From: Chromatiaceae bacterium
GTDB taxonomy: Bacteria; Pseudomonadota; Gammaproteobacteria; Chromatiales; Chromatiaceae
Reading direction: 5' to 3'
Assembly: GCA_024235255.1 (NCBI GenBank)
Contig: JACKMT010000001.1
Location: 1,116,001-1,180,000 of the forward strand
DNA: 64,000 nucleotides
The notes below the pieces were generated by a model. That model made no database searches. It was not told the DNA's origin and saw only the letters and a list, made by a program, of their open reading frames with translations. Both the position numbers and the translations under genes were made by a program. Each line of letters starts with the position of its first letter. Position 1 is the first letter of the stretch. Positions 1 to 8,887 of the stretch are shown here, one piece after another.

Positions 1-1062
1 GTTACCCCGGATATCCGTGCCAATGCAGCAGTCCTCTACAAACACGGTGGCAGCCCCATCGGAAACAGCCGAGTGAAATTCACCAACGTGAAAGACTGCG
101 AAAAACGCGGGCTGGTCAAGCCGGGCGAGAATCCGCTTGAGGTCGCTGCCAGGCAACTGATAAAAGATGGTGTAGAAATCCTCCACACCATTGGGGGTGA
201 TGATACGAACACCGCTGCTGCCGATCTTGCGGCTTATCTGAAACAGAACGGCTACGCGCTCAATGTCGTGGGTCTGCCAAAAACGGTTGACAACGATGTA
301 TTCCCGATCAAACAAAGCCTCGGTGCATGGACCGCAGCGGAAGCGGGCGCGAAATACTTTGCCAACGTCGTGGCCGAGCATAATGCAAATCCGCGCATGC
401 TGATCATCCACGAGGTTATGGGGCGCAATTGCGGCTGGCTTACCGCCTATACAGCGAAAGTGTACCGCGACAATCTGGAAAAACTGGAGTTCCTGCCCAA
501 TATCGGCCTGAGCAAGGCACGCAAGGATATCCACGCCGTGTTCGTTCCGGAAATGAAGATCGATATTCCCGCCGAAGCAAAACGTCTGAAAAAGGTCATG
601 GACGAACTGGATAACGTAAATATCTTCATTTCCGAAGGCGCCGGTGTGGAGTCCATCGTCAAAGAGATGGAAGCTGCGGGAGAAGAGATCCCGCGCGACG
701 CATTCGGGCACATCAAACTCGATGCCGTTAATCCAGGTGCGTGGTTCGGCAAACAATTTGCCGGGCTGCTGGACGCTGAAAAAGTACTGACTCAGAAATC
801 AGGCTACTTCTCCCGTGCAGCCGCATCGAACGCAGCAGACCTGAAGCTCATCAAGGCGTGTTGCGACAAGGCCGTTGAATGCGCGATTGCGGGAGTAGGC
901 GGCGTGATCGGCCAGGACGATGACCGGGGTTACGAGTTACGCGCCATTGAGTTTCCCCGTATCGCCGGCGGAAAACCCTTCAATATTGATACCGACTGGT
1001 TCACCGCGCTGCTCAACGACATCGGTCAATCTAAAGGCGCAAAGGTCAAGGTCGCGCATTAA
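1..1062 (+). CDS. pfp: Pyrophosphate-dependent 6-phosphofructokinase (5'-partial)
   Basis: Phosphorylates fructose 6-phosphate with pyrophosphate in cytosolic glycolysis, reversibly. The frame is open from base 1, so the start lies outside the window; about 353 codons are present. The GGDDT motif (bases ~193-207) carries Asp where ATP-dependent enzymes have Gly, and PKTVDND (~277-297) carries Lys where they have Gly; both are the known PPi-enzyme signatures. The MGRNCGW substrate-binding motif follows. PPi-PFK is typical of methanotrophs and many sulfur-oxidising gammaproteobacteria, where it can also serve in the Calvin cycle; that role here is inference. No partner gene follows directly. 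Confidence 0.93.
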   Translation, partial: VTPDIRANAAVLYKHGGSPIGNSRVKFTNVKDCEKRGLVKPGENPLEVAARQLIKDGVEILHTIGGDDTNTAAADLAAYLKQNGYALNVVGLPKTVDNDVFPIKQSLGAWTAAEAGAKYFANVVAEHNANPRMLIIHEVMGRNCGWLTAYTAKVYRDNLEKLEFLPNIGLSKARKDIHAVFVPEMKIDIPAEAKRLKKVMDELDNVNIFISEGAGVESIVKEMEAAGEEIPRDAFGHIKLDAVNPGAWFGKQFAGLLDAEKVLTQKSGYFSRAAASNAADLKLIKACCDKAVECAIAGVGGVIGQDDDRGYELRAIEFPRIAGGKPFNIDTDWFTALLNDIGQSKGAKVKVAH

Positions 1063-1172
1063 ACTGGAGAAGGTGCTTCACCGGGGCGGCCTCGTCGCAT
1101 CGCAGCAAGAAGCGTCGAGGCCACGTCCAGCAACCGACTAGTCAGTTCAGAAGCTTCGGACAACCATCGGGC

Positions 1173-1520
1173 TCATGCAACAGCGCCGAGTGATTGGTCC
1201 ATCGCTACACAAGCCGAGTGTCCCTGACATTTGGCGCATTCGGTATGGCAGATCGTGTAATCAAGGTCATGCAGCCGGATAAACTGCATCACATGCTCGA
1301 AACCGTATTCGCATTGACGCCAGAAATCCCTGGTAATGTTTATCTCACGGTTCTGACCGTCGATCCAATGGATGCTTATCCCGGAGTTATGTTGATACTG
1401 ATCAGCCAGCAATGAGGTCCAGTGCTGGCTCGGCTGGCCGGTGGCGCTGGGGCGCATTTTGTCACCTGATTTTGTGCGGCCGTGAATTTTGATGCAAGAT
1501 TTCATGACGTTACTTCTCAT
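1173..1520 (-). CDS. Small Cys-containing protein of unknown function (uncertain)
   Basis: Open frame of 115 codons; I do not recognise a family. The only visible feature is a C-terminal cysteine cluster spaced C-x3-C-x2-C-x5-C with nearby His, suggestive of a metal site. Two in-frame Met codons (1520 and 1505) are possible starts; a GAGAAG precedes the second. It is convergent with pfp and lies next to transposon debris, so it may be a real small gene or chance. Confidence 0.35.
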   Translation of the reverse strand: MRSNVMKSCIKIHGRTKSGDKMRPSATGQPSQHWTSLLADQYQHNSGISIHWIDGQNREINITRDFWRQCEYGFEHVMQFIRLHDLDYTICHTECAKCQGHSACVAMDQSLGAVA

Positions 1521-2226
1521 CCGGAATTGATGAATTAAATGATTCTATAAACCATTTTCCGAGTATGTGATTGCATACTGGAGTAGCCGAAAAATAAAAG
1601 TAAATACTCAAATAATTGAGATAACTACCTGTTTATTAATACGCTAATTCTCCATTTGGCATATAGTTTAGCGGCAGCCATCAAGAAAATTAAGCGATGA
1701 TTTTTCACGACATTGGTGAATAATATTCACTATTTTTTCATCTTTTTGAAATCTAACTGTCACACCTATAAATCGGCTTTTGCGTTTACATCGAGACGGA
1801 TTTACGTAAACAGCCGCAACGGGGAAAGTGCCGCCGTCAAGCAGTGTTTGTTCGGAAAAGAGGCGTAATGGATTATTGGTATTTCTGTATGCAGATGTTT
1901 GCAGCAGTGCTGTCAGATAACGGATCAGAAACCAGAACAGCGCAGGCGAATTGACACCGTGAAGCAGTCATCTGACCTGCAGGGAAGCGGGCCCGACTGT
2001 AACACCGCCTCGGGTAGTTGCCGATGCAGTCGGCGCAGCGGCTACCGTCGAACGGACCGAACTGGCAGTGTATGGAAAATATAAACCCCCTTTTCGATCA
2101 ATAACCACCTTGACCACCTCGGAACAACACGGACGTTTCGCCGTCAGGCACAGCCAATTCCATCCAATGCGGTGGCTCAACCGGCAAATTCAGCTGAATT
2201 TCGGCCACTGATCCGGCCACACCAAA
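1521..2226. other. Gene-free, partly AT-rich stretch
   Basis: No convincing coding region. Bases about 1550-1760 are clearly richer in A+T than the surroundings. Bases about 1900-2226 hold only short open frames without recognisable similarity and border the IS91 remnant, so they may be further transposon-associated debris. Confidence 0.5.
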
Positions 2227-2670
2227 TCAGCAGTCGATCGCCGCCACCCTTGCCCGATGCTCACTGTTCAGCACAAAGACCCTGTAAAAACAGGTCAGGT
2301 TGACCCTTGGCTTCGGCAGCAATGCCGCCAGGTGGGCAATGAAATCCGGCGGCTCAAAGATCACGTGCATGTTGCCGTCCCAGGACGGTGTCTTGAGTTG
2401 GAAACTGATGTTGCCATTCAGGCTGAGTGACAGACGACTCTCGGAGACCGCCGGTCTTGAGATATACCGGATAGGCGTTCGAATGCCCCAGCAGTTGATG
2501 CAGCAGGTTGTCGTTTACAGCATCCGCGGCCAGGCGGCTGTTTTCGGCATCCCGTTCCAGCAAGCCTTCACATGCAAAAAGCTTCCGACCCGGTAGACGA
2601 TGGTGTGCGCAAGTTGGGTAAGCTCTTCGCTGCTAGACGCTTTCACCCAGCGGTACCAGGCTGAGTGCCA
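2227..2670 (-). pseudogene. Decayed IS91-family (Y2/HUH) transposase fragment
   Basis: Read on the minus strand in three successive frames. About 2670-2580 gives WYRWVKASSSEELTQLAHT followed by IVYRVG; about 2580-2470 gives a piece ending in NLLHQLLGHS; 2466-2227 is one clean frame of 79 codons starting YISRPAVSESRLSLS and containing QLKTP and VIFEPPDFIAHLAALLPKPR, then TGA. These are the hallmark central/C-terminal blocks of IS91/IS801-like transposases. The segment between the second and third blocks is deleted and the N-terminal zinc-binding and catalytic parts are missing. It abuts the 3' end of arsM. Non-functional. Confidence 0.8.
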
Positions 2671-2671
2671 T

Positions 2672-3556
2672 TTAGACTGGCTTAACCGCCTCGATGGTGG
2701 CCGAGATCACATACTCTTCCACACCGCTTCCGGGTGCCCAATCTTTGATGAACTGTTTCGACTCATCTTTGGGGACGATCCGGATCGCTTCGAAACCGGC
2801 GGCCTGCAGGGTTGCCTGCAACTCCTCGACCTGAGAGGCGCCAGCCATGCAGCCGGAGTAGAGCTGCAGATCGTTGCGGATCTCATCCGGCAGCTCGATG
2901 CTGGCCACTACGTCGGAGATCGCCAGCCGACCGCCCGACTTCAACACCCGGAACGCTTCGCGGAACACCTGTGGCTTGTCGGGGGAGAGATTGATCACAC
3001 AGTTGGAGATGATCACATCGACGCTGCTATCGGCCACCGGCAGATGCTCGATCTCGCCGAGGCGGAAGTCGGTATTGGGGTAACTCCCCTTGACCGCATT
3101 GCGGCGCGCTTTGCTCACCATATCAGGGGTCATATCGACACCGATCACCAAGCCCGCTTCACCCACCTCTCGGGCAGCGAGAAAGGCATCGAAGCCGCCG
3201 CCGGAGCCAAGATCGAGCACAGTTTCGCCCACTTTGAGCGAGGCGATTGCGCGCGGGTTGCCGCAGCCGAGCCCCATATCAGCACCTTCTGGAGCGATGC
3301 TGACATCTTCCTCGGAGTAGCCAAGACGGGTAGAGAAGAGACCGACCGGGCCTTCATTGACTCCACAGCAGCTGCTCCCCTCGCCACACGCTTCGCCAAT
3401 TTCGTTTCTCTGCGCCACCTGGGTATAGCTGGCGCGCACCGCTTGGCGAATCTCATCTGCCGACAGCTGACTCTGTTGGTTGGTCGGTTTGACCCGTTTG
3501 ACGGTGAGTTCACTGCTTGAACCGCAGCCCGAATTGGAATCACAACAAGCACTCAT
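2672..3556 (-). CDS. arsM: Arsenite S-adenosylmethionine methyltransferase ArsM
   Basis: Methylates As(III) with SAM in the cytosol, giving methylated, often volatile arsenicals. The 294-residue protein is of usual length. It has a Cys-rich N-terminus (MSACCDSNSGCGSSS), an SCC pair near residue 63, the SAM-binding motif VLDLGSGGGFD (~113-123), the catalytic Cys in ISNCVINLS and the second in YSGCMAGA. An AGGAG sits just before the ATG. It stands apart from the main ars operon at 25.7-30.1 kb, is bordered downstream by a decayed IS91 transposase and upstream, divergently, by a kinase scrap and an IS21 remnant; this neighbourhood suggests horizontal acquisition. Confidence 0.93.
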   Translation of the reverse strand: MSACCDSNSGCGSSSELTVKRVKPTNQQSQLSADEIRQAVRASYTQVAQRNEIGEACGEGSSCCGVNEGPVGLFSTRLGYSEEDVSIAPEGADMGLGCGNPRAIASLKVGETVLDLGSGGGFDAFLAAREVGEAGLVIGVDMTPDMVSKARRNAVKGSYPNTDFRLGEIEHLPVADSSVDVIISNCVINLSPDKPQVFREAFRVLKSGGRLAISDVVASIELPDEIRNDLQLYSGCMAGASQVEELQATLQAAGFEAIRIVPKDESKQFIKDWAPGSGVEEYVISATIEAVKPV

Positions 3557-3798
3557 GGGGAGCTCCTCTCTGCTCAGTTTCCGACATGGTTGTCGACTCT
3601 AGTCTCGATTTCTTATATCTGCAAACCTAAATCCCCAGAGCTGTGGTCGCTTTCTACAACCTGTTGCCTTTTTACCGCTATGATCTTGCTGTTCGCTGAG
3701 CGCATTATGGAGGGATGGACCGTGATCGACTGGAGGAGAGAGCTGCGCGCTTTGGCTGTCAAAGCGGAGCGGGAAGTGGACGGTTTTTTGCAGCATAG

Positions 3799-3912
3799 CG
3801 CGCCGGTGACATCATCAACCACATGCGCGGGTTCATTCGCAAGGAGGAGCCGCGCACCGAATTATCCGATATCAACCGGCTGATCAGCGAAGCCATGGGC
3901 CTGGTCTGTTGA
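3799..3912 (+). pseudogene. Histidine-kinase fragment truncated by IS21
   Basis: The frame RAGDIINHMRGFIRKEEP followed by RTELSDINRLISEAMGLV matches the stretch just after the phospho-acceptor helix of FixL/PAS-type sensor kinases (compare EIIRRLRRLVGK in the kinase at 47-50 kb). It stops at TGA at the IS21 left end. An upstream open stretch in another frame (ATG at ~3708, MEGWTVIDWRRELRALA) cannot be joined to it without a frameshift. No ATPase domain survives on either side of the insertion element. Confidence 0.6.
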
Positions 3913-6083
3913 TTTGCACCCAAAATTGACCCACTAGATGCGGATATTTGCATCGAATTTTGACCCACGTACAACCTGCCCTGCAGCGAAGGCTGCAGGA
4001 GACTTCAGAAGTGATAGACGTGGCGTTATTAAGTGTGATTCGAAGATGGCATTTCCGTAAAGGGATGCCGATACGGGAGATAACAAGAAGGACAGGGCTG
4101 TCCCGCAATACAGTCCGCAAGTACCTGGCCAGCGGCGTGGTGGAGCCGCGTTACCTCAAGCGCAATAGCCCATCCAAGCTGGATGGATACGAGCAAACCC
4201 TGACCAACTGGTTGTTCCGAGAGTCGAAGCGTCATCGCAAACAGCGACGTACCATTCGGCAACTGCATCGGGATCTGATGCAATTGGGTTACACAGCCGG
4301 GTCGCCGCCTTTGCACGCCAGTGGCGTGAGCAGCAGCAAGCAGCCAATTGTACTGCCGGCGGTCATGCGTTCGTGCCCCTCCAGTTTGCGCCCGGCGAGG
4401 CCTTTCAGTTCGATTGAAGCGAAGACTACGCCGTCATCAGCGGCGCCCGCGCCAAACTGCAGATTGCCCACTTCAAGCTCAGCTACAGCCGTGCCTTCGT
4501 CCTGCGCGCCTATCTGCTGCAGAGCCACGAGATGCTGTTCGATGCGCACTACCATGCCTTCTCCATGCTGGGCGGTGTACCAGAGCGCGGCATATCGGCA
4601 ACTGCTCCTGCGTTGCTCTACCTCCTGCATCCATGCAGTCGTACGACAATATGAAAACCGCTGTCGGCAAGGTAGGCCGAGGCAAGGAACGGTCCATCAA
4701 CAAACGCTTTCAGGCGATGGTCAGCCTCTACCTGTTCTAAGCGGAGTTTTGTAATCCTGCCGCTGGCTGGGAAAAGGGCCAGGTGGAGAAAGGAGTTCGC
4801 GATTCCCGTCATCGGCTATGGCAGGATGCCCCGGCATTCGCGTCCCTGGAGTCTTTGAACAGCTGGCTGCAACAGCGTTGTCTGGCACTCTGGCAGGAGT
4901 TGCCTCATCCTGAAGACAGAACGCGTACCATCGCCGATTACTGGCAGGACGAACAGCAGCACCTGATGCCGCTGCCAGCGGCTTTCGACGGCTTCGTGGA
5001 GCACACCAAACGGGTGAGTTCCACCTGCCTGATTGCTTTTGAACACAACCGCTACAGCGTCCCGGCGAGCTTTGCCAACCGCAGCGTCAGCCTGCGTGTG
5101 TATCCGGACCGTCTGGTCATTGTTGCTGAGGCCAACGTTGGAGCTGTACACCAACGGGCATTCAGTCGCGACCGCAAAGCCGGCGGCGGTAAGACGATCT
5201 ATGACTGGCGTCACTATCTGTCGGTCGTGCAACGCAAACCCTGTGCACTGCGCAATGGGGCGCCGTTCAGCGAGCTGCCCGAGAATTTCCGTCAACTGCA
5301 GGAGATCCTTTTGCGTCGTCCCGGCGGAGATCGCGAGATGGTGGACGTCCTGTCGCCGGTGCTGATGCACGATGAGCGACTGGCTGAACAGGCCGTTACC
5401 GCAGCACTGGAAATCGAGCGTCCCTCCAAACAGCATGTGCTCAACTGCCTGGGACGATTGAACGACACCCCGAGGCCACAGCCATTGACACCACCGGCAA
5501 CGCTGAGACTGGTGATCGAACCGATTGCCGACAACCAGCGGTATGACCGGCTGAGGGAGCGCAATCGATGAATGCCGATGCCATGATCGCCATCCTGAAA
5601 ACCCTCAAGCTGTTCGGCATGGCCGGTACTATTGCCGATATGGCGGATCAATCCTCTCCCGCTTACCGGCAGGCCGTTCCCGTGTTAGAGAGTCTGCTCA
5701 AAGCCGAAGTGGCGGAGCGGCGGGTTCGCTCCATCAACTATAAGATGAAAGTCGCCAGGTTCCCCGCCTATCGGGATTTGGCGGGCTTCGACTTTACCCA
5801 GAGTACGGTCGATGAAGCATTGGTCCGCTCATTACACCGGTGTGAGTTTCTGGAAGATGCGCAGAATATCGTCTTTGTCGGTGGCCCCGGTACCGGAAAA
5901 ACACATCTGGCCACCGCCATCGCGGTGCAGGCAATACAGCATCACCGTTACCGTGTCCGGTTCCTTCCCGTCATCGAGTTGGTCAATGCCCTGGAGCAGG
6001 AGAAGCATGCCGGAAAACAGGGAAGATTGGCCAACCGATTGGTGCATACCGATCTGGTGATATTTGACGAGCTGGGCTATCTT
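3907..6083 (+). mobile_element. Degenerate, right-truncated IS21-family element
   Basis: The left end is marked by TGTTGATTTGCA and two 20-bp repeats (3914-3933 and 3948-3967, 16 of 20 identical, both ending TTGACCCA), the terminal multi-repeat arrangement typical of IS21. The istA and istB genes follow in order with a 4-bp overlap. Homology to IstB ends at about 6083 and no right end is found, so the element lost its right terminus by deletion. It cannot move by itself. Confidence 0.85.
4011..5571 (+). pseudogene. istA: IS21 transposase IstA, multiply disrupted
   Basis: DDE-type transposase beginning VIDVALLSVIRRWHFRKG from GTG at 4011, with an HTH (GMPIREITRRTGLSRNTVRKYL). Lesions: a frame change at about 4296-4300; a TGG-to-TGA stop at 4415-4417 inside the catalytic motif FD(W)SEDYAV; roughly 45 foreign bases and another frame change before YDNMKTAV at 4642; and a GAA-to-TAA stop at 4738-4740 (YLF-stop-AEFCNPAAGWEKGQVE). 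From 4783 to 5571 the C-terminal half is intact and ends RERNR. Inactive. Confidence 0.9.
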
Positions 6084-6128
6084 CAACCTCCCTGTCCGGT
6101 AGCTCAACTTGCGGCCACACAATTCTGA
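5568..6128 (+). pseudogene. istB: IS21 helper ATPase IstB, 3'-truncated
   Basis: AAA+ ATPase that assists IstA. The N-terminal helical part and Walker A (GGPGTGKTHLATAIA) and Walker B (VIFDELGYL) are intact, but similarity ends right after LGYL at about 6083; the remaining 15 codons to the TGA at 6126 are unrelated sequence. About 75 C-terminal residues with the sensor motifs are gone. The ATG overlaps the istA stop (ATGA), the usual IS21 arrangement. Confidence 0.88.
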
Positions 6129-6164
6129 CAGCAACGCAGCTCGCGACCGATGATGGGACTGGTG

Positions 6165-7364
6165 CTACTGAAAACGCTCCTCGCCGGTGGGTTCCAGATG
6201 TGATGTTTGATTCATCTGTTGACGGAATTTCGACAGCTCGCGGTACATCCGCAGCCGCGCCCGGCTCTGATTTCCCAAGGGCCGATGGTCGGCGATGGCG
6301 TGCCAGGGATTCATCTTCAGGCGCTTGGCAAAATCGAACTGCGCCTCGCTGTCGAATTTCTGCCTGGGGATGTGCACCTTTGCCACCGGAATGAAGGGCG
6401 ACAACCGCTCCGGCCAGCGCACCGCGGCGTTCTCTATCGGCATCAGATGCGGATCGGTCTGCAGCTGAATCATCAAGTCGAACTCCACATCGGTCCGCTC
6501 CAGTGTGCTGACCATATTCTCGCGCAGATAGTTGAACGGCGGCGTGCCGAAAGGGAGTCCGGGGATCTTCGTGTCGACCTCGGTTCTGGGCACAAACGAG
6601 TACATCATCGCCTGGCCTTCGCCGAGCAGATAGGGGACGCAGCTCCAGTAGCGCTGCCCCAACGGGTTGTACTGGGTCTCGTTCCACAGGCTCTGCATCA
6701 GAAAATCGAGCATATGCGGGTCTTTCGGATTGAGGAAGTAGTAGATCGGCATGTCGATCAGGCTCCAGTACTGGAGCTTGGCGTTCTCCCGGGTATTCGG
6801 CGTGACGAAGGTTGGCGTGCAGATAGTGATGAAGTCCTGGGTGAAGCGCTCCTCATCCATCAGCTTCTCGCCGGGTACGCCCATCAGCTTGACCGCCATG
6901 CTAAGGAAACCGACATCCTCGATGTCGGCGGGTACGTCCGGGCCTGGTCCGGAGTAGCGGACATAGGCCGGATAACTTCCGGGTTTGGCGAACACCCCCC
7001 TGCGGCAGCGTTCCGGCAGATCGTCGAGAATGGTCACCTCAGCCCGTACGATGCCGTGGGTCTTGGTGTTGCCGCCGCGTTCGTAGCCCCCCGGCCGGAA
7101 ATGGCCGCGCATCTGGTCCGCCATCAAGTCGATAATCTCGTCCAGGCTTCTCTCCTCGTCCGGATCGATTCGCTCCTCTGCCAATCCGAGCCCTTCGTTT
7201 CGGCGCCGCAAGTTGATCAGGAACTGGATCAGGCGGGCGTTGGGTTCGCGCAGCAACCGGTTCAGCTGGGGGCGAAACCAGGGTTCCAGCCGGCGCTCGA
7301 TGTGCAGCATGACGAGCATGATCCGGTGCATCAGTTTCAGTATGCGATACCAGAGATCTCTCAT
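6165..7364 (-). CDS. Catalase-fold haem protein (catalase-related family)
   Basis: 399 residues, a shortened catalase fold of the SrpA/y4iL-like group. The distal-side KTHGIVRAEV keeps the haem-pocket His, GVFAKPGSYPAYVRYSGPG is the conserved core, and RLRMY near the C-terminus matches the R-x-x-x-Y proximal haem ligand motif. No signal peptide is seen; the N-terminus is basic and amphipathic. Its ATG overlaps the DyP-peroxidase stop by 4 bp, so it is the last gene of the six-gene operon. Relatives include true mini-catalases and fatty-acid-hydroperoxide-converting allene oxide synthases. Sequence alone cannot separate hydrogen peroxide from lipid hydroperoxide as substrate; the operon context favours the latter (inference). 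Confidence 0.82.
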   Translation of the reverse strand: MRDLWYRILKLMHRIMLVMLHIERRLEPWFRPQLNRLLREPNARLIQFLINLRRRNEGLGLAEERIDPDEERSLDEIIDLMADQMRGHFRPGGYERGGNTKTHGIVRAEVTILDDLPERCRRGVFAKPGSYPAYVRYSGPGPDVPADIEDVGFLSMAVKLMGVPGEKLMDEERFTQDFITICTPTFVTPNTRENAKLQYWSLIDMPIYYFLNPKDPHMLDFLMQSLWNETQYNPLGQRYWSCVPYLLGEGQAMMYSFVPRTEVDTKIPGLPFGTPPFNYLRENMVSTLERTDVEFDLMIQLQTDPHLMPIENAAVRWPERLSPFIPVAKVHIPRQKFDSEAQFDFAKRLKMNPWHAIADHRPLGNQSRARLRMYRELSKFRQQMNQTSHLEPTGEERFQ

Positions 7365-8875
7365 TTACCCTCACCTGTACCGGGCGGCAGCGAAGCGATG
7401 TATCTGAGCGCCCGCAGACCGGGCATGAAGTAATAGCCGCCGCCGCGCACCTGGACGAACTGTGGCATGGCAGAGGTGATCTGCGCCGGACCGCGTGCAT
7501 CCTGGCGGCGGAACTGATCGGTGGACTCACCGCTCATCAACGGCTGCCGGTGGCCCAGCAGCGGGTCACTCTCGTCCTGTGTACCGGCGAATCTGTTGCT
7601 CATGCTCCAGGCGTTCTGCACAAACTCGAACTGCCGGGCGATATTGGCCACCAGACAGATGAACTGCAGTCCGCGCGCCGCTGCCGGTGCAGCGGGATCG
7701 AGCGCCTGCTCCGGCGTCAGGCGCGGCCCGTAACTGCGCCCGCGCCGCAGCAGACGATGAAACCGGGTGGAGGCAACGAGGTCTTCGTCCGGCCGCTGCA
7801 GGCCGAATCCGAAGATCTTTTTCAATCGGCTGAAAAGACCGGTCACCTCGGAGGGAAAATCTCCGGTGCGCGGATTGGACCGGCGGATATGGGCGCCAAG
7901 CGGGCACTGGTGACCCTGGGGATCCTCTGTATAAGTGAACCGGTTGGCCGGTTGCTTGCCGTGCGCATCGGCGACAGAGGTAATCAGCGGCGCGCCGTTG
8001 AGATCCCTGCCCACCATCGCGGCTGCCAGCTTTTCCCGGGCCTTCGGCTCGGAGCCACTGGCTTGGTCGAGAAACCGCCAGAATCCGGCGACATCCTGCT
8101 CCAGCTGGCGCAGCACCAGGTAGGAGCCGTTACGGCCTAGATCTTTCATACCGCGATGGTCAGCGGCGTCGGGCAGCAGCGCGGCAGCGGCATCCTGCCT
8201 GGGATCGATCAGCGGACGGTCGGTATACAACCCGTATTCGTTGCGGTAGCCAAGCACCACCTCACCCACCGCCAGCCGGTTGGAGTAGCTGTCCCGTTGA
8301 TGCGGGTCGGTGCCCTGCTCGAACGCCCAGTCGATATCGGGCTGACTGATCCCATCCGGAAACCCGAAAGGTTCGATCGGCCCGATATCCAGCGTCGGCA
8401 ACTCTTTGAGCACGCTGAATGCGCGGCTGAACTGTTCGCTCTGAATGGAACTCCGCCACTCATCCAATCCGCCTGCTCTGGCATAGAGCAGCAGCAGCAG
8501 ATCAGGTAACGCGGCATCGCCGCGGCCCCATTCCCAATACTCGGGTGCATTGCCGGCGATGTCGCCAAGTCGGCGCGACCGGCTCTCGTCCCCAGCCATC
8601 CCCTGGATAAACTCGTCCGAGAATCCCGCGATGACCGGCTCCCCGACGCCCAGCGCACGCAGTCCCCGCACGGTAAAGGCGATCTGCAGCGCACGCTCCG
8701 GTGGCGGAGAGACCGACTCCGCATTGTTGATATCAACGGCTGCGAGCCACTGCTTGGCGCTCCCGACGTCGACGATCCGCAGCAGCATAAAGTTGGTATC
8801 TGTCAGTCTGCCGTAGCCAAAACGGAGCAGTCCCTGCAGGTCGTGGAACTCAAAGCTGTCTGAATCTTTGGTCAT
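7361..8875 (-). CDS. DyP-type haem peroxidase
   Basis: 504 residues, longer than most bacterial DyPs. The signature FGFPDGISQP (~residue 168-177) carries the distal catalytic Asp (the GxxDG motif, here FPDG), and the proximal haem His lies in GAHIRRSNPR. No Tat or Sec signal and no encapsulin-targeting tail are evident, so cytosolic or membrane-associated action is likely. Known DyPs oxidise dyes, phenols and other bulky substrates with peroxide. It sits 12 bp after the preceding gene and overlaps the next by 4 bp, so it is co-transcribed with two catalase-fold proteins and a cyclooxygenase-like peroxidase. Confidence 0.9.
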   Translation of the reverse strand: MTKDSDSFEFHDLQGLLRFGYGRLTDTNFMLLRIVDVGSAKQWLAAVDINNAESVSPPPERALQIAFTVRGLRALGVGEPVIAGFSDEFIQGMAGDESRSRRLGDIAGNAPEYWEWGRGDAALPDLLLLLYARAGGLDEWRSSIQSEQFSRAFSVLKELPTLDIGPIEPFGFPDGISQPDIDWAFEQGTDPHQRDSYSNRLAVGEVVLGYRNEYGLYTDRPLIDPRQDAAAALLPDAADHRGMKDLGRNGSYLVLRQLEQDVAGFWRFLDQASGSEPKAREKLAAAMVGRDLNGAPLITSVADAHGKQPANRFTYTEDPQGHQCPLGAHIRRSNPRTGDFPSEVTGLFSRLKKIFGFGLQRPDEDLVASTRFHRLLRRGRSYGPRLTPEQALDPAAPAAARGLQFICLVANIARQFEFVQNAWSMSNRFAGTQDESDPLLGHRQPLMSGESTDQFRRQDARGPAQITSAMPQFVQVRGGGYYFMPGLRALRYIASLPPGTGEGK

Positions 8876-8887
8876 AAATTTTCCCGT

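Noticed and set aside
2600..3520. Long plus-strand open frame of ~306 codons
   Set aside because: It lies exactly antisense to arsM, which has clear motifs; the frame is a by-product of GC-rich codon use and has no family features.
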